From Dietzia sp. NCCP-2495 (GTDB taxonomy: Bacteria; Actinomycetota; Actinomycetes; Mycobacteriales; Mycobacteriaceae), in NCBI RefSeq assembly GCF_026011735.1, contig NZ_BRVN01000002.1:1-64000 (forward strand): a stretch of 64,000 bases of DNA, in the 5' to 3' direction. Positions 54,238 through 62,932 of the stretch are shown piece after piece (within the stretch, counting starts at the first letter, position 1; each line of letters begins with the position of its first letter). A program made the position numbers and the translations under genes. A model generated the notes under the pieces. The model worked only from the letters and a program-made list of their open reading frames with translations. It did not search any database and was not told the DNA's origin.

Positions 54238-55482
54238 GTGACCGCCACCGGCCCGCCCTCGCCCCGTCAGGTCGACGTGGTGGTGATCGGCGCCGGCCAG
54301 GCCGGGCTGTCGGCCGCCTATCATCTGCGGCGACGCGGGTTCGTGCCGGTGGGCGGCGCGGCGTCCGGTGAGTGGGCCGAGCCAGTCGAAGGGACCGAGC
54401 CCAGCTATGGGGCCGAGCCCGGCGAGCAGCGGGATGAGCAGGAGCGCACGTTCGTGGTGCTCGACGCCGAGGCCGGGCCCGGCGGCGCCTGGCGACACCG
54501 CTGGGCGTCGCTGACGATGGAGACCGTCAACGGTATCTTCGGGCTGCCCGGCATGGAAGTCCCCGAGGTCGACCGCGCCGAACCCAGTCGCGAGGCAATG
54601 CCCGCCTACTTCGCAGAGTATGAGGAGCGCTTCGACCTGCCAGTTCGCCGACCGGTCCGGGTCGGCTCGGTCCGGCGGGCCGGCGACGGGCCCCGTGGCG
54701 GGGAGGGGGAACGCCTCGTCGTCGTCGAATCCTCGACCGGGTCCGGCGCAGGCGGTGGTGCCGGCGCCGACGGCGCGTCGCGCGGCGAGGTCGTCACGTG
54801 GGCGGCGAGGTACGTCATCAACGCCACCGGCACGTGGACCCGCCCGTTCTGGCCGCGCTACCCGGGCCAGGAGACCTTCCGCGGGAGGCAGCTGCACGTG
54901 CACGACTACGTCTCGGCGCAGGAGTTCGCGGGGCAGCGCGTGGTGATCGTAGGGGCCGGTATCTCCGCCACTCAGCTGCTCGAGGAGATCTCCCTCGTCG
55001 CCGACACGCTGTGGGTGACGCGCCGCGAGATCGAGTGGGAGGCGGGGGCGGCGCCGACCAATTTCTCCGCCGCGATCGACCGCGTCGCCGAACGGACGCG
55101 TCAGGGACTGGCACCGCAGAGCGTGATCAGCGTGACCGGCCAGTACCGCGGACCGTGGATCCTCCGCGCCGAGGAGCGCGGCGTGCTGGTGCGCCACCCC
55201 ATGTTCACCCGCATCGAACCGGGCGGCGTACGCATGCCCGACGGGCGGCTGGAGAAGGCCGACGCGATCCTGTGGGCCACCGGGTTCCGGCCCGCGATCG
55301 CGCACCTCACCCCGCTAGGGCTGCGCACGGCCGCCGGAGGGATCCGCGTGGACGCCGGGCGCGCGCTGGACGAGCCGCGGCTGTTCCTCATCGGCTACGG
55401 GCCGTCCCAGTCGACTGTGGGGGCCAACCGTGCCGGGCGTGATGCCGTGCGCGCGATCGTCGCCGACCTGGAACAGGTGTAG
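54238..55482 (+). CDS. FAD-dependent oxidoreductase, flavin monooxygenase-like
   Basis: 414 aa. FAD Rossmann VVVIGAGQAGLSAAYHLRRRG, second Rossmann VVIVGAGISATQLLEEI, the FMO-type motif FRGRQLHVHDY and C-terminal ATGFRPAIAHLTPLGLRT. Two low-complexity inserts (about residues 38-65, acidic, and 163-185, Gly/Ala/Ser) interrupt the first domain. Substrate unknown; the operon with aldehyde dehydrogenase and crotonase suggests oxidation of a lipid or terpenoid. GTG 54238 follows ggggga; 26 nt after the crotonase. Confidence 0.85.
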   Translation: MTATGPPSPRQVDVVVIGAGQAGLSAAYHLRRRGFVPVGGAASGEWAEPVEGTEPSYGAEPGEQRDEQERTFVVLDAEAGPGGAWRHRWASLTMETVNGIFGLPGMEVPEVDRAEPSREAMPAYFAEYEERFDLPVRRPVRVGSVRRAGDGPRGGEGERLVVVESSTGSGAGGGAGADGASRGEVVTWAARYVINATGTWTRPFWPRYPGQETFRGRQLHVHDYVSAQEFAGQRVVIVGAGISATQLLEEISLVADTLWVTRREIEWEAGAAPTNFSAAIDRVAERTRQGLAPQSVISVTGQYRGPWILRAEERGVLVRHPMFTRIEPGGVRMPDGRLEKADAILWATGFRPAIAHLTPLGLRTAAGGIRVDAGRALDEPRLFLIGYGPSQSTVGANRAGRDAVRAIVADLEQV

Positions 55483-55489
55483 AGGGGTC

Positions 55490-55590
55490 GACGACGAGCC
55501 GGGCGACGACGAGCCGGGCGACGACGAGCCGGGCGACGACGAGCCGGGCAACGACGACAACGGCGGCGACGACAACGGCGGCGCCGACGA
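55490..55590 (+). repeat. Tandem repeats after the flavoprotein gene
   Basis: Four exact 15-bp units gacgacgagccgggc (55490-55549), then two diverged units gacgacaacggcggc (about 55553-55587). Non-coding here: it lies after the stop and before the convergent LCAD gene. The gacgacaac step also builds the repeat in the broken TetR gene. Confidence 0.92.
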
Positions 55591-55698
55591 ATTCGTCGAC
55601 GCCGCCGTGGTCACTGACCGGGCGGTGCTGGGCGGTGCTGGCCGGGGCGGACGCAGACTCGGTGAGCCCGCGTCCGGGGGATCGCCCGGACGGATCGG

Positions 55699-56859
55699 TC
55701 AGAGTGTGCGGGAGATCAGTTCCTTCATGATCTCGTTGGTGCCACCGTAGATCTTCTGCACGCGCGCGGAGGCGTACAGCCGGGCGATCGGGTATTCGGT
55801 CATGAAGCCGTAACCACCGAAGACCTGGAGGCAGCGGTCGATGATCTCGCACTGCTTGTCGGTGCAGTAGTACTTGGCCATCGACGCGGTGGCCGGGTCC
55901 AGTTTGCCCTCGACGTGCAGGCTGATGCAGTGATCGAGCAGCGTGCGGGCGGCCAGGGCCTCGGTTTTGCACTCGGCCAGCTCGAAGCGCAGGTTCTGGA
56001 ACTTGAGGATCGGCTTGCCGAACGCCTCGCGCTCCTTGGCATAGTCGGTGGCCAGCTTCACGGCGGTCTCCGCAGCTGCCACGGCGGTCACCGCGATGAT
56101 GAGTCGCTCCTGCGGGAGCTGCTGCATGAGCTGGATGAAGCCCTGACCCTCGCCCTCGGCGCCACCGAGGAGGTTCGCGGCCGGGACGCGCATGTCGTCG
56201 AAGAACAGCTCCATCGTGTCCTGGTACTTCAGGCCGACCTTGTCGAGCTTGCGACCACGATTGAAGCCCGGCAGGTCGGTGACCTCGGCGACCAGCAGGG
56301 ACAGGCCGGCCGCGCCCTCGCCGCCGGTGCGGGCGACGATGATGAGCAGGTCGGCGTGCATGCCGTTGGAGATGAACGTCTTGGCGCCGTTGACCACGAA
56401 GTCGTCGCCGTCGCGGACGGCGGAGGTGCGCAGCGCCTGCAGGTCCGACCCGGCACCCGGCTCGGTCATGGCGATCGCCCCGACCATCTCGCCGGTGGCC
56501 AGCTTCGGCAGCCAGCTCTTCTTCTGCTCCTCCGTGCCGTACTGGAGGATGTAGTGCGCCACGATCGCGCTGTGGACGGAGTTCCCCCAGCCGTCATCCA
56601 GGGCATAGGCCTGCTCCTCGGCGACCACGGCCTCGTGGGCGAACGTGCCGCCGCCCCCGCCGTACTCCTCGGGGATCGAGATGCACAGCAGGCCGGCGTC
56701 GCCGGCGGACTTCCAGAATTCGCGGTCCACGTGGCCCTGCTCGGACCAGCGCTCGGTGTTGGGGGCGAGCTCCTTGGCCATGAACGCGCGGCTGTGGTCG
56801 CGGAGGGCCTCGAGATCCTCGGTCATCCAGGGTGAGCGGAAGGGTGCGGTGTCGAACAC
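55699..56859 (-). CDS. Acyl-CoA dehydrogenase, long-chain (LCAD) type
   Basis: 386 aa, full length. FAD-binding block IAMTEPGAGSDLQALRT, YAKEREAFGKPILKFQ, and VFGGYGFMTEYPIAR. The catalytic Glu is of LCAD/isovaleryl type: E251 in LPQERLIIAVTAV, while the C-terminal site used by medium-chain enzymes reads IYGGTNEIMKELI. First step of beta-oxidation. GTG 56859 has ggag. Divergent from a TetR gene with a shared palindromic promoter, suggesting direct repression. Confidence 0.93.
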   Translation of the reverse strand: MFDTAPFRSPWMTEDLEALRDHSRAFMAKELAPNTERWSEQGHVDREFWKSAGDAGLLCISIPEEYGGGGGTFAHEAVVAEEQAYALDDGWGNSVHSAIVAHYILQYGTEEQKKSWLPKLATGEMVGAIAMTEPGAGSDLQALRTSAVRDGDDFVVNGAKTFISNGMHADLLIIVARTGGEGAAGLSLLVAEVTDLPGFNRGRKLDKVGLKYQDTMELFFDDMRVPAANLLGGAEGEGQGFIQLMQQLPQERLIIAVTAVAAAETAVKLATDYAKEREAFGKPILKFQNLRFELAECKTEALAARTLLDHCISLHVEGKLDPATASMAKYYCTDKQCEIIDRCLQVFGGYGFMTEYPIARLYASARVQKIYGGTNEIMKELISRTL

Positions 56860-56909
56860 GGGGCGACTCCAATGGTGTGGTTCGGGGACGGTGTGGCCTA
56901 AACGCGACC

Positions 56910-56942
56910 ACTATACAACTGCATGGCAGTCAAGTGTATAGT
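56910..56942. promoter_or_regulatory. Divergent promoter-operator between LCAD and TetR
   Basis: Arms ACTATACA (56910-56917) and TGTATAGT (56935-56942) flank an inner palindrome ACTGC-ATG-GCAGT. Each arm contains a TATAGT -10 hexamer, one for each direction, so a repressor bound here would block both genes. Confidence 0.72.
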
Positions 56943-56999
56943 ATGGTCCACCGGGGCAACCCGGTGCCTGTTCCACGCATCAGCAATAGGGAGTGGTCA

Positions 57000-57605
57000 A
57001 TGGTGGGGTCTGAGCCTCATGCCCAGGGGGCCGGCACCGCCGGAGACCTCAGTGCCCGGACGAGGATCCAGCTCGCCGCGCTCGAGCTCTACGCCGAGCA
57101 CGGTGAGGACCGCGTCTCCATGCGGCGGGTCGCCGCCGAGGTCGGTGTGACGATCGGGCTCATCCAGCACCACTTCGGGACCAAGGAGGGTCTGCGGCGG
57201 GCCGTGGACGCGATCGTCGTCGACCGCATCGAGGAGGCGCTCGCCGGCGCAGACCACTCAGGGTCGTCCGCCGAGGTCGTGGCCGCGCGCGACGCCGTGG
57301 TCCGGACGATGCTCGAGCAGAACCCCGTGATCGTCAAATACCTCAACCGTGCGCTGCTCGAGCCCGACGGGAGAGGGGAGTCCCTCCTCAGCGCGATCGT
57401 CGAACTGACCACCCGGGTGGTGGAGGGCCTACGCCGGGAAGGCCACGCCTCGACGCGTTCCTCGGACAAGGTGCAGGTGGTGCGCACCCTGATGGGGCAG
57501 GTGGGTGAGCTGTTCCTCGGCCCGGTGGTCACGGCCATCTGGTCCGAGATCGAGGGGGACCCGCAGCAGGAGCCGCGCATCCGGATCGTCGTCGACGACG
57601 CGTGA
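57000..57605 (+). CDS. TetR-family transcriptional regulator of the LCAD gene (predicted)
   Basis: 201 aa. HTH at about 20-65 (ARTRIQLAALELYAEHGEDR, RRVAAEVGVTIGLIQHHFGT) and an all-helical ligand domain (residues 75-195). ATG 57000 has gggag 7 nt upstream; an in-frame ATG at 56943 lies immediately after the -10 and is less likely. Probably autoregulated through the divergent palindrome and sensing an acyl-CoA, inferred from the neighbour. Confidence 0.88.
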   Translation: MVGSEPHAQGAGTAGDLSARTRIQLAALELYAEHGEDRVSMRRVAAEVGVTIGLIQHHFGTKEGLRRAVDAIVVDRIEEALAGADHSGSSAEVVAARDAVVRTMLEQNPVIVKYLNRALLEPDGRGESLLSAIVELTTRVVEGLRREGHASTRSSDKVQVVRTLMGQVGELFLGPVVTAIWSEIEGDPQQEPRIRIVVDDA

Positions 57606-57761
57606 ATTCCGGGGTGGGTCCGGTCGGTGGATCCCGGGCGGAGGAGCGGGCGGACGGCTGTCCGGCGCGGGAGTGTGCATCGTGCGTTTGACCGGCTCGG
57701 CAGTTACCCTGGCTAGGGCTGAGACCCCGGCACCGCCGCCGGGGAAGGAGGAACCGCACAT

Positions 57762-58472
57762 ATGAGGACGACCCGACTCGCGAGGCTCGCCGCAGCGGCC
57801 GTCATGGCCGGGGCGACCGCGCTGGTGGCCCCCGCAGTAGCGCAGGCCGCCGTCCCCGTCGGGGGCGGAACCCCTGTTCTCGTCAACGGTACGGCGGGAT
57901 GCACGATCACCGCCGCGGGGTTCGACGCCTCCGGGGCTCCCGTCGCGTTCACCGCCGCGCACTGCAGCGACCGGATCAATTCTCCGGTCCTCCTCCGCGG
58001 CAACGAGGACGCCGGCGTGATCGGCACCATCGCCACCCGGAACGAGATCCTCGACTACTCCGTCATCCGCCTGGACCCCGGCGTGGCATTCCCGGTCCGC
58101 CAGGCCGGTGTCTCCGGCCGCGCACCGGCTCCCGAGTTCGGCGACATCGTCTGTAAGGACGGCATGACCACCGGTCACTCCTGCGGTATCACCTGGCAGC
58201 GTGAGGGGGCCCGGTTCTGGAGCCAGGCGTGTGCCGGCTTCGGCGACTCCGGTGGGCCCATGACCAAGGACGGCCGCCTCGTCGGACTGGTCTCCGGCGG
58301 CCACATGCCCCCGGCAGCCGGTTCGCTGAGCAGTCTCGGTCAGGTCCTGCCGTCCTGCGTCCACCCCGCCCAGTCGCCATTCTTCATCCCGGCCCTCGGG
58401 GTCTCGTTCGACGCGGTCGTCGCCGATGCCACCGAACGCAACTGGCCCGGCCGCGGCTTCCAGATGGCCTGA
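57762..58472 (+). CDS. Secreted trypsin-like serine protease (S1 family)
   Basis: 236 aa. Sec signal peptide (RTTRLARLAAAAVMAGATAL, likely cut after AQA near residue 30). Catalytic triad H67 (FTAAHC), D98 (LDYSVI) and S163 (GFGDSGGP). Cys pairs around the His and Ser match S1 disulfides. Chymotrypsin-fold enzyme, small like streptogrisins but without an obvious pro-domain. ATG 57762 has aaggagg. Followed by a terminator shared with the convergent secreted protein. Confidence 0.92.
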   Translation: MRTTRLARLAAAAVMAGATALVAPAVAQAAVPVGGGTPVLVNGTAGCTITAAGFDASGAPVAFTAAHCSDRINSPVLLRGNEDAGVIGTIATRNEILDYSVIRLDPGVAFPVRQAGVSGRAPAPEFGDIVCKDGMTTGHSCGITWQREGARFWSQACAGFGDSGGPMTKDGRLVGLVSGGHMPPAAGSLSSLGQVLPSCVHPAQSPFFIPALGVSFDAVVADATERNWPGRGFQMA

Positions 58473-58497
58473 CTCGTCCGCGGTCCACCGCGACCCC

Positions 58498-58539
58498 CAC
58501 CGCCCCGGACTTTTCTCACGTCGAGAGGCCGGGGCGGTG
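58498..58539. terminator. Terminator after the S1 protease gene
   Basis: 11-bp arms (58498-58508, 58529-58539), extended inside by a short cttttc/gagag pairing. Between convergent genes. Confidence 0.78.
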
Positions 58540-58543
58540 TCCG

Positions 58544-59041
58544 TCAGTAGGCGGTGACCTCGTGCGTCACGGGCAGGTGGTGTAGGTCCGTGCCGATAGT
58601 GAGGACGACCCGACCCGGGCCGGTGTCGAGGTGGACCTGGCCGATCTCCGTCGGCGCGACGCCGACCGCACCGGCCGTCCGTGCCTCCCAGTAGCCGCGG
58701 CTGCCACTGTCGAGGTTGTGCCAGTGCACCTTCACTGCGGACCAGCACTGCTGAGGGGGGTTCCAGGAGATCCCGAAGAAGTTCCCCGTGGCCACCAGGC
58801 GGATCTGGCCGGGCATGCTCTCGGCCACCACGGTCGAGGCGGTGATCCAGCCGGCGCAGGCCGGGCCGTGCGCCACCGTCCAGAGCATGGGCGCGTCCGC
58901 ATACCGGAACGCCTGGGCCGAGGCCTCGGGTGAGCCAACGACGCCGCCGGCCGCACCAGCAGCGATGCCGGCAGCGACCAGGGACGCCGCCGTGAGGGCG
59001 CTCGTCAGGCGGCGGCGTGGTGTCGGTCGGGTGGGGGCCAT
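58544..59041 (-). CDS. Small secreted protein of unknown function
   Basis: 165 aa. Signal peptide with RRR, then ALTAASLVAAGIAAGAAGG and a cleavage site after ASA. The mature part (about 122 residues) has two Cys (GPACAGW, PQQCWSA), a likely disulfide, and beta-rich pattern, but no family I recognise. Paired convergently with the S1 protease; an inhibitor or substrate role is only a guess. ATG 59041 chosen for the signal peptide. Confidence 0.72.
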   Translation of the reverse strand: MAPTRPTPRRRLTSALTAASLVAAGIAAGAAGGVVGSPEASAQAFRYADAPMLWTVAHGPACAGWITASTVVAESMPGQIRLVATGNFFGISWNPPQQCWSAVKVHWHNLDSGSRGYWEARTAGAVGVAPTEIGQVHLDTGPGRVVLTIGTDLHHLPVTHEVTAY

Positions 59042-59077
59042 GTGAGCATCGTCCCACCTTCTGGCGGGTCACACACG

Positions 59078-59118
59078 CCAGATGCCCTCACGGATACGTG
59101 ATCCGTGAGGGCATCTGG
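59078..59118 (-). terminator. Terminator downstream of the acyl-CoA dehydrogenase pair
   Basis: Perfect 18-bp arms (59078-59095, 59101-59118) with a 5-nt loop, 35 nt past the stop of the acyl-CoA dehydrogenase gene on the minus strand. Confidence 0.87.
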
Positions 59119-59152
59119 TGTGGTCCCGCGCGGGCGGCGGGCCCGCGTCAGC

Positions 59153-60358
59153 TCACTTGAGCTCTGCGCTGGACAGGTCGAGGATACGGCGGGCGATCAC
59201 CAGCTGCTGGATCTGCTGGGTGCCTTCGAAGATGTCGAGGATCTTCGAGTCGCGCGACCACTTCTCGAGGAAGCTGCGCTCGGAGTAGCCGAATGTGCCC
59301 GCGAGCTCCACGGCACCGAGGGTGACGGCGGAACCGGTGCGGCCGGCCTTGGCCTTACACATCGATGCCTCCTTGGTGTTGGGCATCTTGTTGTCGGCCA
59401 TCCACGCGGCACGGAGTGTGAGGAGGTACGCGGACTCCCAGTCCGCCTCGAGCTCGAGGTACTTGGCCACCGCGGCGGGCTGGCTGGTCGCGGGGCGGTC
59501 GTAGTCGATCTCCAGACCGGCCTCGGACAGGAGCGTGCGGATCTCCTCGAGCGCGGCGCGGGCGACGCCCACGGCCATGCCGGCGACCAGCGGACGCGTG
59601 TTGTCGAAGGTCTGCATGGCGCCGGCGAAGCCCTTGTCCACGCGGATCTCCGGGTCGCCGAGGAGGTTCGCGGCGGGGACCCGGCAGTCGGTGAACGTGA
59701 TCTGGGCCGTGTCGGAGGCGCGGATGCCGAGCTTGTGCTCTAGCCGGTCCACCGAGACGCCGGGGTGCTCGCGCGGGACGACGAACGACTTGATGGCGGC
59801 GCGGCCCTTGCTCTTGTCGAGCGTGGCCCACACGACGATGTGGTCGGCACGCGCACCGGAGGTGACGAAGATCTTCGTGCCGTTGAGCACGTACTCGTCG
59901 CCGTCGAGTCGGGCGGTGGTCGAGACCGCGGCCGAGTCGGAACCGAAGTCGGGCTCGGTGATGGCCATGGAGGCCCACACCCGGCCGAACTTCTCCATCT
60001 GCTCGTCGTTGGCCACGGCGGCGATAGCCGAGTTGCCCAGGCCCTGACGGGGGATCGACAGGGTCAGGCCCACGTCTCCCCAACAGGTCTCGATGATGTT
60101 GAGCAGCGACTTCATGTTGCCGCCGTTGGACACGCCCTCACGCTTGGGGGCGCCGCCGGAGCCCATGGTGGCGCCCGAGGCCGCCTGACCGGCGTCCTCC
60201 ATGGCCTCCATCATGGCCTTGAGGGTGTCGAGCTCGACCGGGTACTCGTGCTCGGCCAGGTCGTACTTGCGGGAGACCGGGCGGAAGATCTGGGTCGCGA
60301 CCTGGCGGGCCTGGTTGGCACCTACCTGGAGCCGCTTGGGGAGTTCGAGGTTGATCAT
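59153..60358 (-). CDS. Acyl-CoA dehydrogenase (FadE, medium-chain-like active site)
   Basis: 401 aa. FAD block MAITEPDFGSDSAAVSTTAR, YVLNGTKIFVTSGARADH, and catalytic Glu378 in DIFEGTQQIQQLVIARR. An insertion at about residues 55-80 (AASGATMGSGGAPKREGVSN) is unlike human MCAD. ATG 60358 has aagga. It lies 52 nt downstream of a second, catalytically incomplete acyl-CoA dehydrogenase gene, so the two probably form one operon and perhaps a heteromeric enzyme of the mycobacterial alpha2beta2 FadE type. Confidence 0.91.
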   Translation of the reverse strand: MINLELPKRLQVGANQARQVATQIFRPVSRKYDLAEHEYPVELDTLKAMMEAMEDAGQAASGATMGSGGAPKREGVSNGGNMKSLLNIIETCWGDVGLTLSIPRQGLGNSAIAAVANDEQMEKFGRVWASMAITEPDFGSDSAAVSTTARLDGDEYVLNGTKIFVTSGARADHIVVWATLDKSKGRAAIKSFVVPREHPGVSVDRLEHKLGIRASDTAQITFTDCRVPAANLLGDPEIRVDKGFAGAMQTFDNTRPLVAGMAVGVARAALEEIRTLLSEAGLEIDYDRPATSQPAAVAKYLELEADWESAYLLTLRAAWMADNKMPNTKEASMCKAKAGRTGSAVTLGAVELAGTFGYSERSFLEKWSRDSKILDIFEGTQQIQQLVIARRILDLSSAELK

Positions 60359-60410
60359 GATCAGAGGTCCTTTGATCCGAAGGAGGCGGGGTGGGTGAGG
60401 TCAGGGTGGA

Positions 60411-61814
60411 TCACAGGACCACCACACCCTCTGCCACGCCGACCGCACGGAGGTCGCGGTACCACCGCTCGACCGGGTGCTCCTTGGTGAAGCCGTGTCC
60501 ACCGAGCAGCTGCACGCCGTCGAGGCCGATCTTCGTGCCCTTCTCCGCGGCGAGCTTGCGGGCCAGCGCGGCCTCGCGGGCGAAGGACAGGCCCTGCTCC
60601 GCGCGGGCGGCGCCGCGCCAGGTGACCAGACGCATGCCGTCGAGTTCGGTGGCGATGTCGGCGACCATGAACGCGACCGCCTGACGGTTGGCGATGGGCT
60701 CACCGAACGCCTGGCGCTCCTTGACGTAGGGGATCACGTAGTCGAGCACCGCGTGCGACGTGCCCACAGCCAGCGAGGCCCAGCCCAGGCGCGACAGGCG
60801 GATGATGTCGGCGTAGCTGGCGGCGCGGTCGGCGTCCGAGGCCTCGGGGCCACCGAGGATCGCGTCTGCGGTAACCGAGACGTCGGTGAGGTTGAGGCGA
60901 CCCAGGCCGGCGGCGCGCAGACCCATCGACGGGTCGGCCTCCACCACGAGGCCCTCGGTGTCGGACTCCACCACGAAGAAGGCTGGTTTGCCGTCGAGGT
61001 TCGCGGCGATCACGAAGAGCTCGGCACTCGCGGCGGTGGGCACCATGGACTTGACGCCGTTGAGCGTGAAGCCGCCGGGGCCGCGGGTGGCGGTGGTCTG
61101 CAGCGAGAACGGGTCGAACAGCACGCGCGGCTCGGTCACCACCACGGCGGCGGCGGGAACCGACTCCGAGGCGAACGCGGGCAGGTACGACTTCTGCTGG
61201 GCGTCGGAGCCGAACTGTGTCAGCGTGGTGGCCACGCCGGACGGCGCCAGGATCGGCAGGGCCAGGCCCATGTCGCCGTAGGCGAGAGCCTCGGCGACCA
61301 GGGAGTTGGTCACGACGCCTCGCTCGGAGGCGATGCCCTCGAACTCCTCGGGCACGTTGAGCATGGTCGCGCCGATCTCGGCCGACCGCTCGAGCAGCGA
61401 CGCCGGGGCCTCGGCCGCGTGGTCCGCATCGTAGGCGGCCGGGCGGATGACCTCGGTGGCGAAGTCGCGCACCGTCTCGGCGATCATCTGCTGCTCGTCG
61501 TCCAGCGTGAGGTCGAACGCGTCCGAGCGGGTCTGCGCGTCGGCCTCGGGCAGACGCTTGGGCGTGCCGCCACCGGAGACCTTCTTGAACGACTTGGTCG
61601 CGGCGCCGAGAGTCTTGAAGCCGGACTTGGTGGCCTCGTAGGTGACACGGTCGACCTTCTGCCGGAGGCCGAAGCGCTCGGCGAACTCGGACCCGGTGAT
61701 GGTCGTGAGCGCGCGCATGGCGGCGCCGATCGCATCGATCTTGGTCGTGTTCAGACCCGGTGTGGAGTTCTCACCGCGCCCGGTCGCGGACGGGGTCGTG
61801 GGATTCTTGCTCAT
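60411..61814 (-). CDS. Acyl-CoA dehydrogenase-like protein lacking the usual catalytic Glu
   Basis: 467 aa with an N-terminal extension of about 95 residues (Thr/Ser/Pro, then SFKKVSGGGTPKRLP) before the ACAD core (DDEQQMIAETVRDFATEVIR ... VKERQAFGEPIANRQAVAFM ... QLLGGHGFTKEHPVERWYRD). The C-terminus ends LRAVGVAEGVVVL, where an EGT or ERL Glu would be expected, so it may be a non-catalytic partner of the next gene. ATG 61814 or 61817; a further in-frame start at 61862 is possible. An operator-like palindrome is 50 nt upstream. Confidence 0.85.
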   Translation of the reverse strand: MSKNPTTPSATGRGENSTPGLNTTKIDAIGAAMRALTTITGSEFAERFGLRQKVDRVTYEATKSGFKTLGAATKSFKKVSGGGTPKRLPEADAQTRSDAFDLTLDDEQQMIAETVRDFATEVIRPAAYDADHAAEAPASLLERSAEIGATMLNVPEEFEGIASERGVVTNSLVAEALAYGDMGLALPILAPSGVATTLTQFGSDAQQKSYLPAFASESVPAAAVVVTEPRVLFDPFSLQTTATRGPGGFTLNGVKSMVPTAASAELFVIAANLDGKPAFFVVESDTEGLVVEADPSMGLRAAGLGRLNLTDVSVTADAILGGPEASDADRAASYADIIRLSRLGWASLAVGTSHAVLDYVIPYVKERQAFGEPIANRQAVAFMVADIATELDGMRLVTWRGAARAEQGLSFAREAALARKLAAEKGTKIGLDGVQLLGGHGFTKEHPVERWYRDLRAVGVAEGVVVL

Positions 61815-61863
61815 CATCACCAGCTGTTCTCGTGACGGAGTGGACGGTGTGGTCGCATTCAAC

Positions 61864-61879
61864 CTTACTTCGGAGTAAG
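61864..61879. promoter_or_regulatory. Palindromic operator candidate before the acyl-CoA dehydrogenase pair
   Basis: CTTACT-TCGG-AGTAAG, perfect 6-bp arms, about 50 nt upstream of the start at 61814. The form is TetR-like; no regulator gene is adjacent. Confidence 0.58.
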
Positions 61880-61952
61880 TTTCGAGCGCCAGACTTTCCC
61901 CGAAACGGGTCGACCGGTGCGTGAGACGTCGAAGCGTGTGTGGGCCGGGAAT

Positions 61953-62762
61953 TCAGCCCCGCAGGAGGGAAACCGCCTGTTCGACGGCGCCGGCGCGACC
62001 CGCGACGAACCAGTCGTACCCGTTGACCTCCACCGTCGCGCACACTCCGCCGGCGCCCTCGACGAGCGCGCGTCCGGGCAGCCAGTCCCATTCGGGGCAC
62101 GAATGCTGGGCCCAGACGGTGTGCACTCCGCAGGCCACGGACGCCAGGTCGACCGAGCCCGAGCCGAGCATCCGGATCGTCGCGGCACCCCTGCTGAGGC
62201 GGTGGAACGGGTCGGCGAGGTCGGGGTCGTCGAAGAACGGGGGGTGGAGGTAGGTGGCGAGGCTCCCCGCGGCGAGATCGCCGGCGTCGAGGTGGGGGAC
62301 GGGGACACCGTTGCGTCGGGTCGGGATGGAGGACCCGCCGACAAACGTGTCGCCGGTGACCGGCCGGTGGACCGCGCCGAGCAGGTAGTCGTCGGGCCCG
62401 GTGAGTGCCACCGCCGAGCACCAGTAGTCGGATCCGTTGACGAAGTTGTAGGTGCCGTCGACGGGGTCCACGACCCATCGTCGTTCGTCGGCCCCCGGGA
62501 CGAGCGTGCCCTCCTCTCCCAGGACGCCGTCACCTGGGCGGTGCCGGGCCAGCAGGGCGGTGATGCGGGCCTCGGCGGCGTTGTCCGCCTCGGTGACGAC
62601 GTCGGACACGGAGGTCTTGTGTCGGACGTCGAGGCCGCCCTCGCGCAGGCGACGGGCCAGGGTCCCGGCGTCGACGACGAGGCGCGCCGCCAGGTCGACG
62701 TCCGTCAGTGTCGCGGTGGTCTCGTCGGGCAGGTGGCGGGGTGTGCGGGTATCGGTGGACAT
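61953..62762 (-). CDS. hisN: Inositol monophosphatase-family protein, probable histidinol-phosphatase
   Basis: 269 aa. IMPase motifs: GEEG (metal ligand), [13 protein letters not shown], and [16 protein letters not shown] near the C-terminus. In corynebacteria the hisN histidinol-phosphatase gene lies next to prfB, as here, which favours that role; a generic inositol/sugar monophosphatase cannot be excluded. ATG 62762 has ggaggaag; the frame is open to 62873 without support. Divergent from prfB with 170 bp between. Confidence 0.82.
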   Translation of the reverse strand: MSTDTRTPRHLPDETTATLTDVDLAARLVVDAGTLARRLREGGLDVRHKTSVSDVVTEADNAAEARITALLARHRPGDGVLGEEGTLVPGADERRWVVDPVDGTYNFVNGSDYWCSAVALTGPDDYLLGAVHRPVTGDTFVGGSSIPTRRNGVPVPHLDAGDLAAGSLATYLHPPFFDDPDLADPFHRLSRGAATIRMLGSGSVDLASVACGVHTVWAQHSCPEWDWLPGRALVEGAGGVCATVEVNGYDWFVAGRAGAVEQAVSLLRG

Positions 62763-62918
62763 GGTCTTCCTCCGCTGATCGGCCGTGGTGGCTCCGCTGC
62801 CCGGGTGTCGGTAGCGGGTCCGTGGCGCCGACGCTACCCCCGGCGGGCGACAATCCGACGTGGGAAGGGTCACGGGCGGGAGACGGGCGTGCGAACACGA
62901 GGAGACGAGGGAGCCGCG

Positions 62919-62924
62919 TAGAGT
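62919..62924 (+). promoter_or_regulatory. Candidate -10 box of prfB (TAGAGT)
   Basis: TAGAGT, 8 nt, GTG 62933. A leaderless or nearly leaderless mRNA is possible. Confidence 0.4.
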
Positions 62925-62932
62925 TGGAAACC

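Noticed and set aside
55430-55750. Plus-strand frame through the 55.5-kb repeat (DDEPGDDEPG...)
   Set aside because: No start context, runs into the antisense of the LCAD gene, and codes only repeats.
57714-57743. Possible TPP riboswitch: ggctgaga-like bases before the S1 protease gene
   Set aside because: The rest of the thi-box (ctgatc...gcgnaggga) is absent and the neighbour is not a thiamine gene; a simple ccccggc/gccgggg hairpin explains the run.
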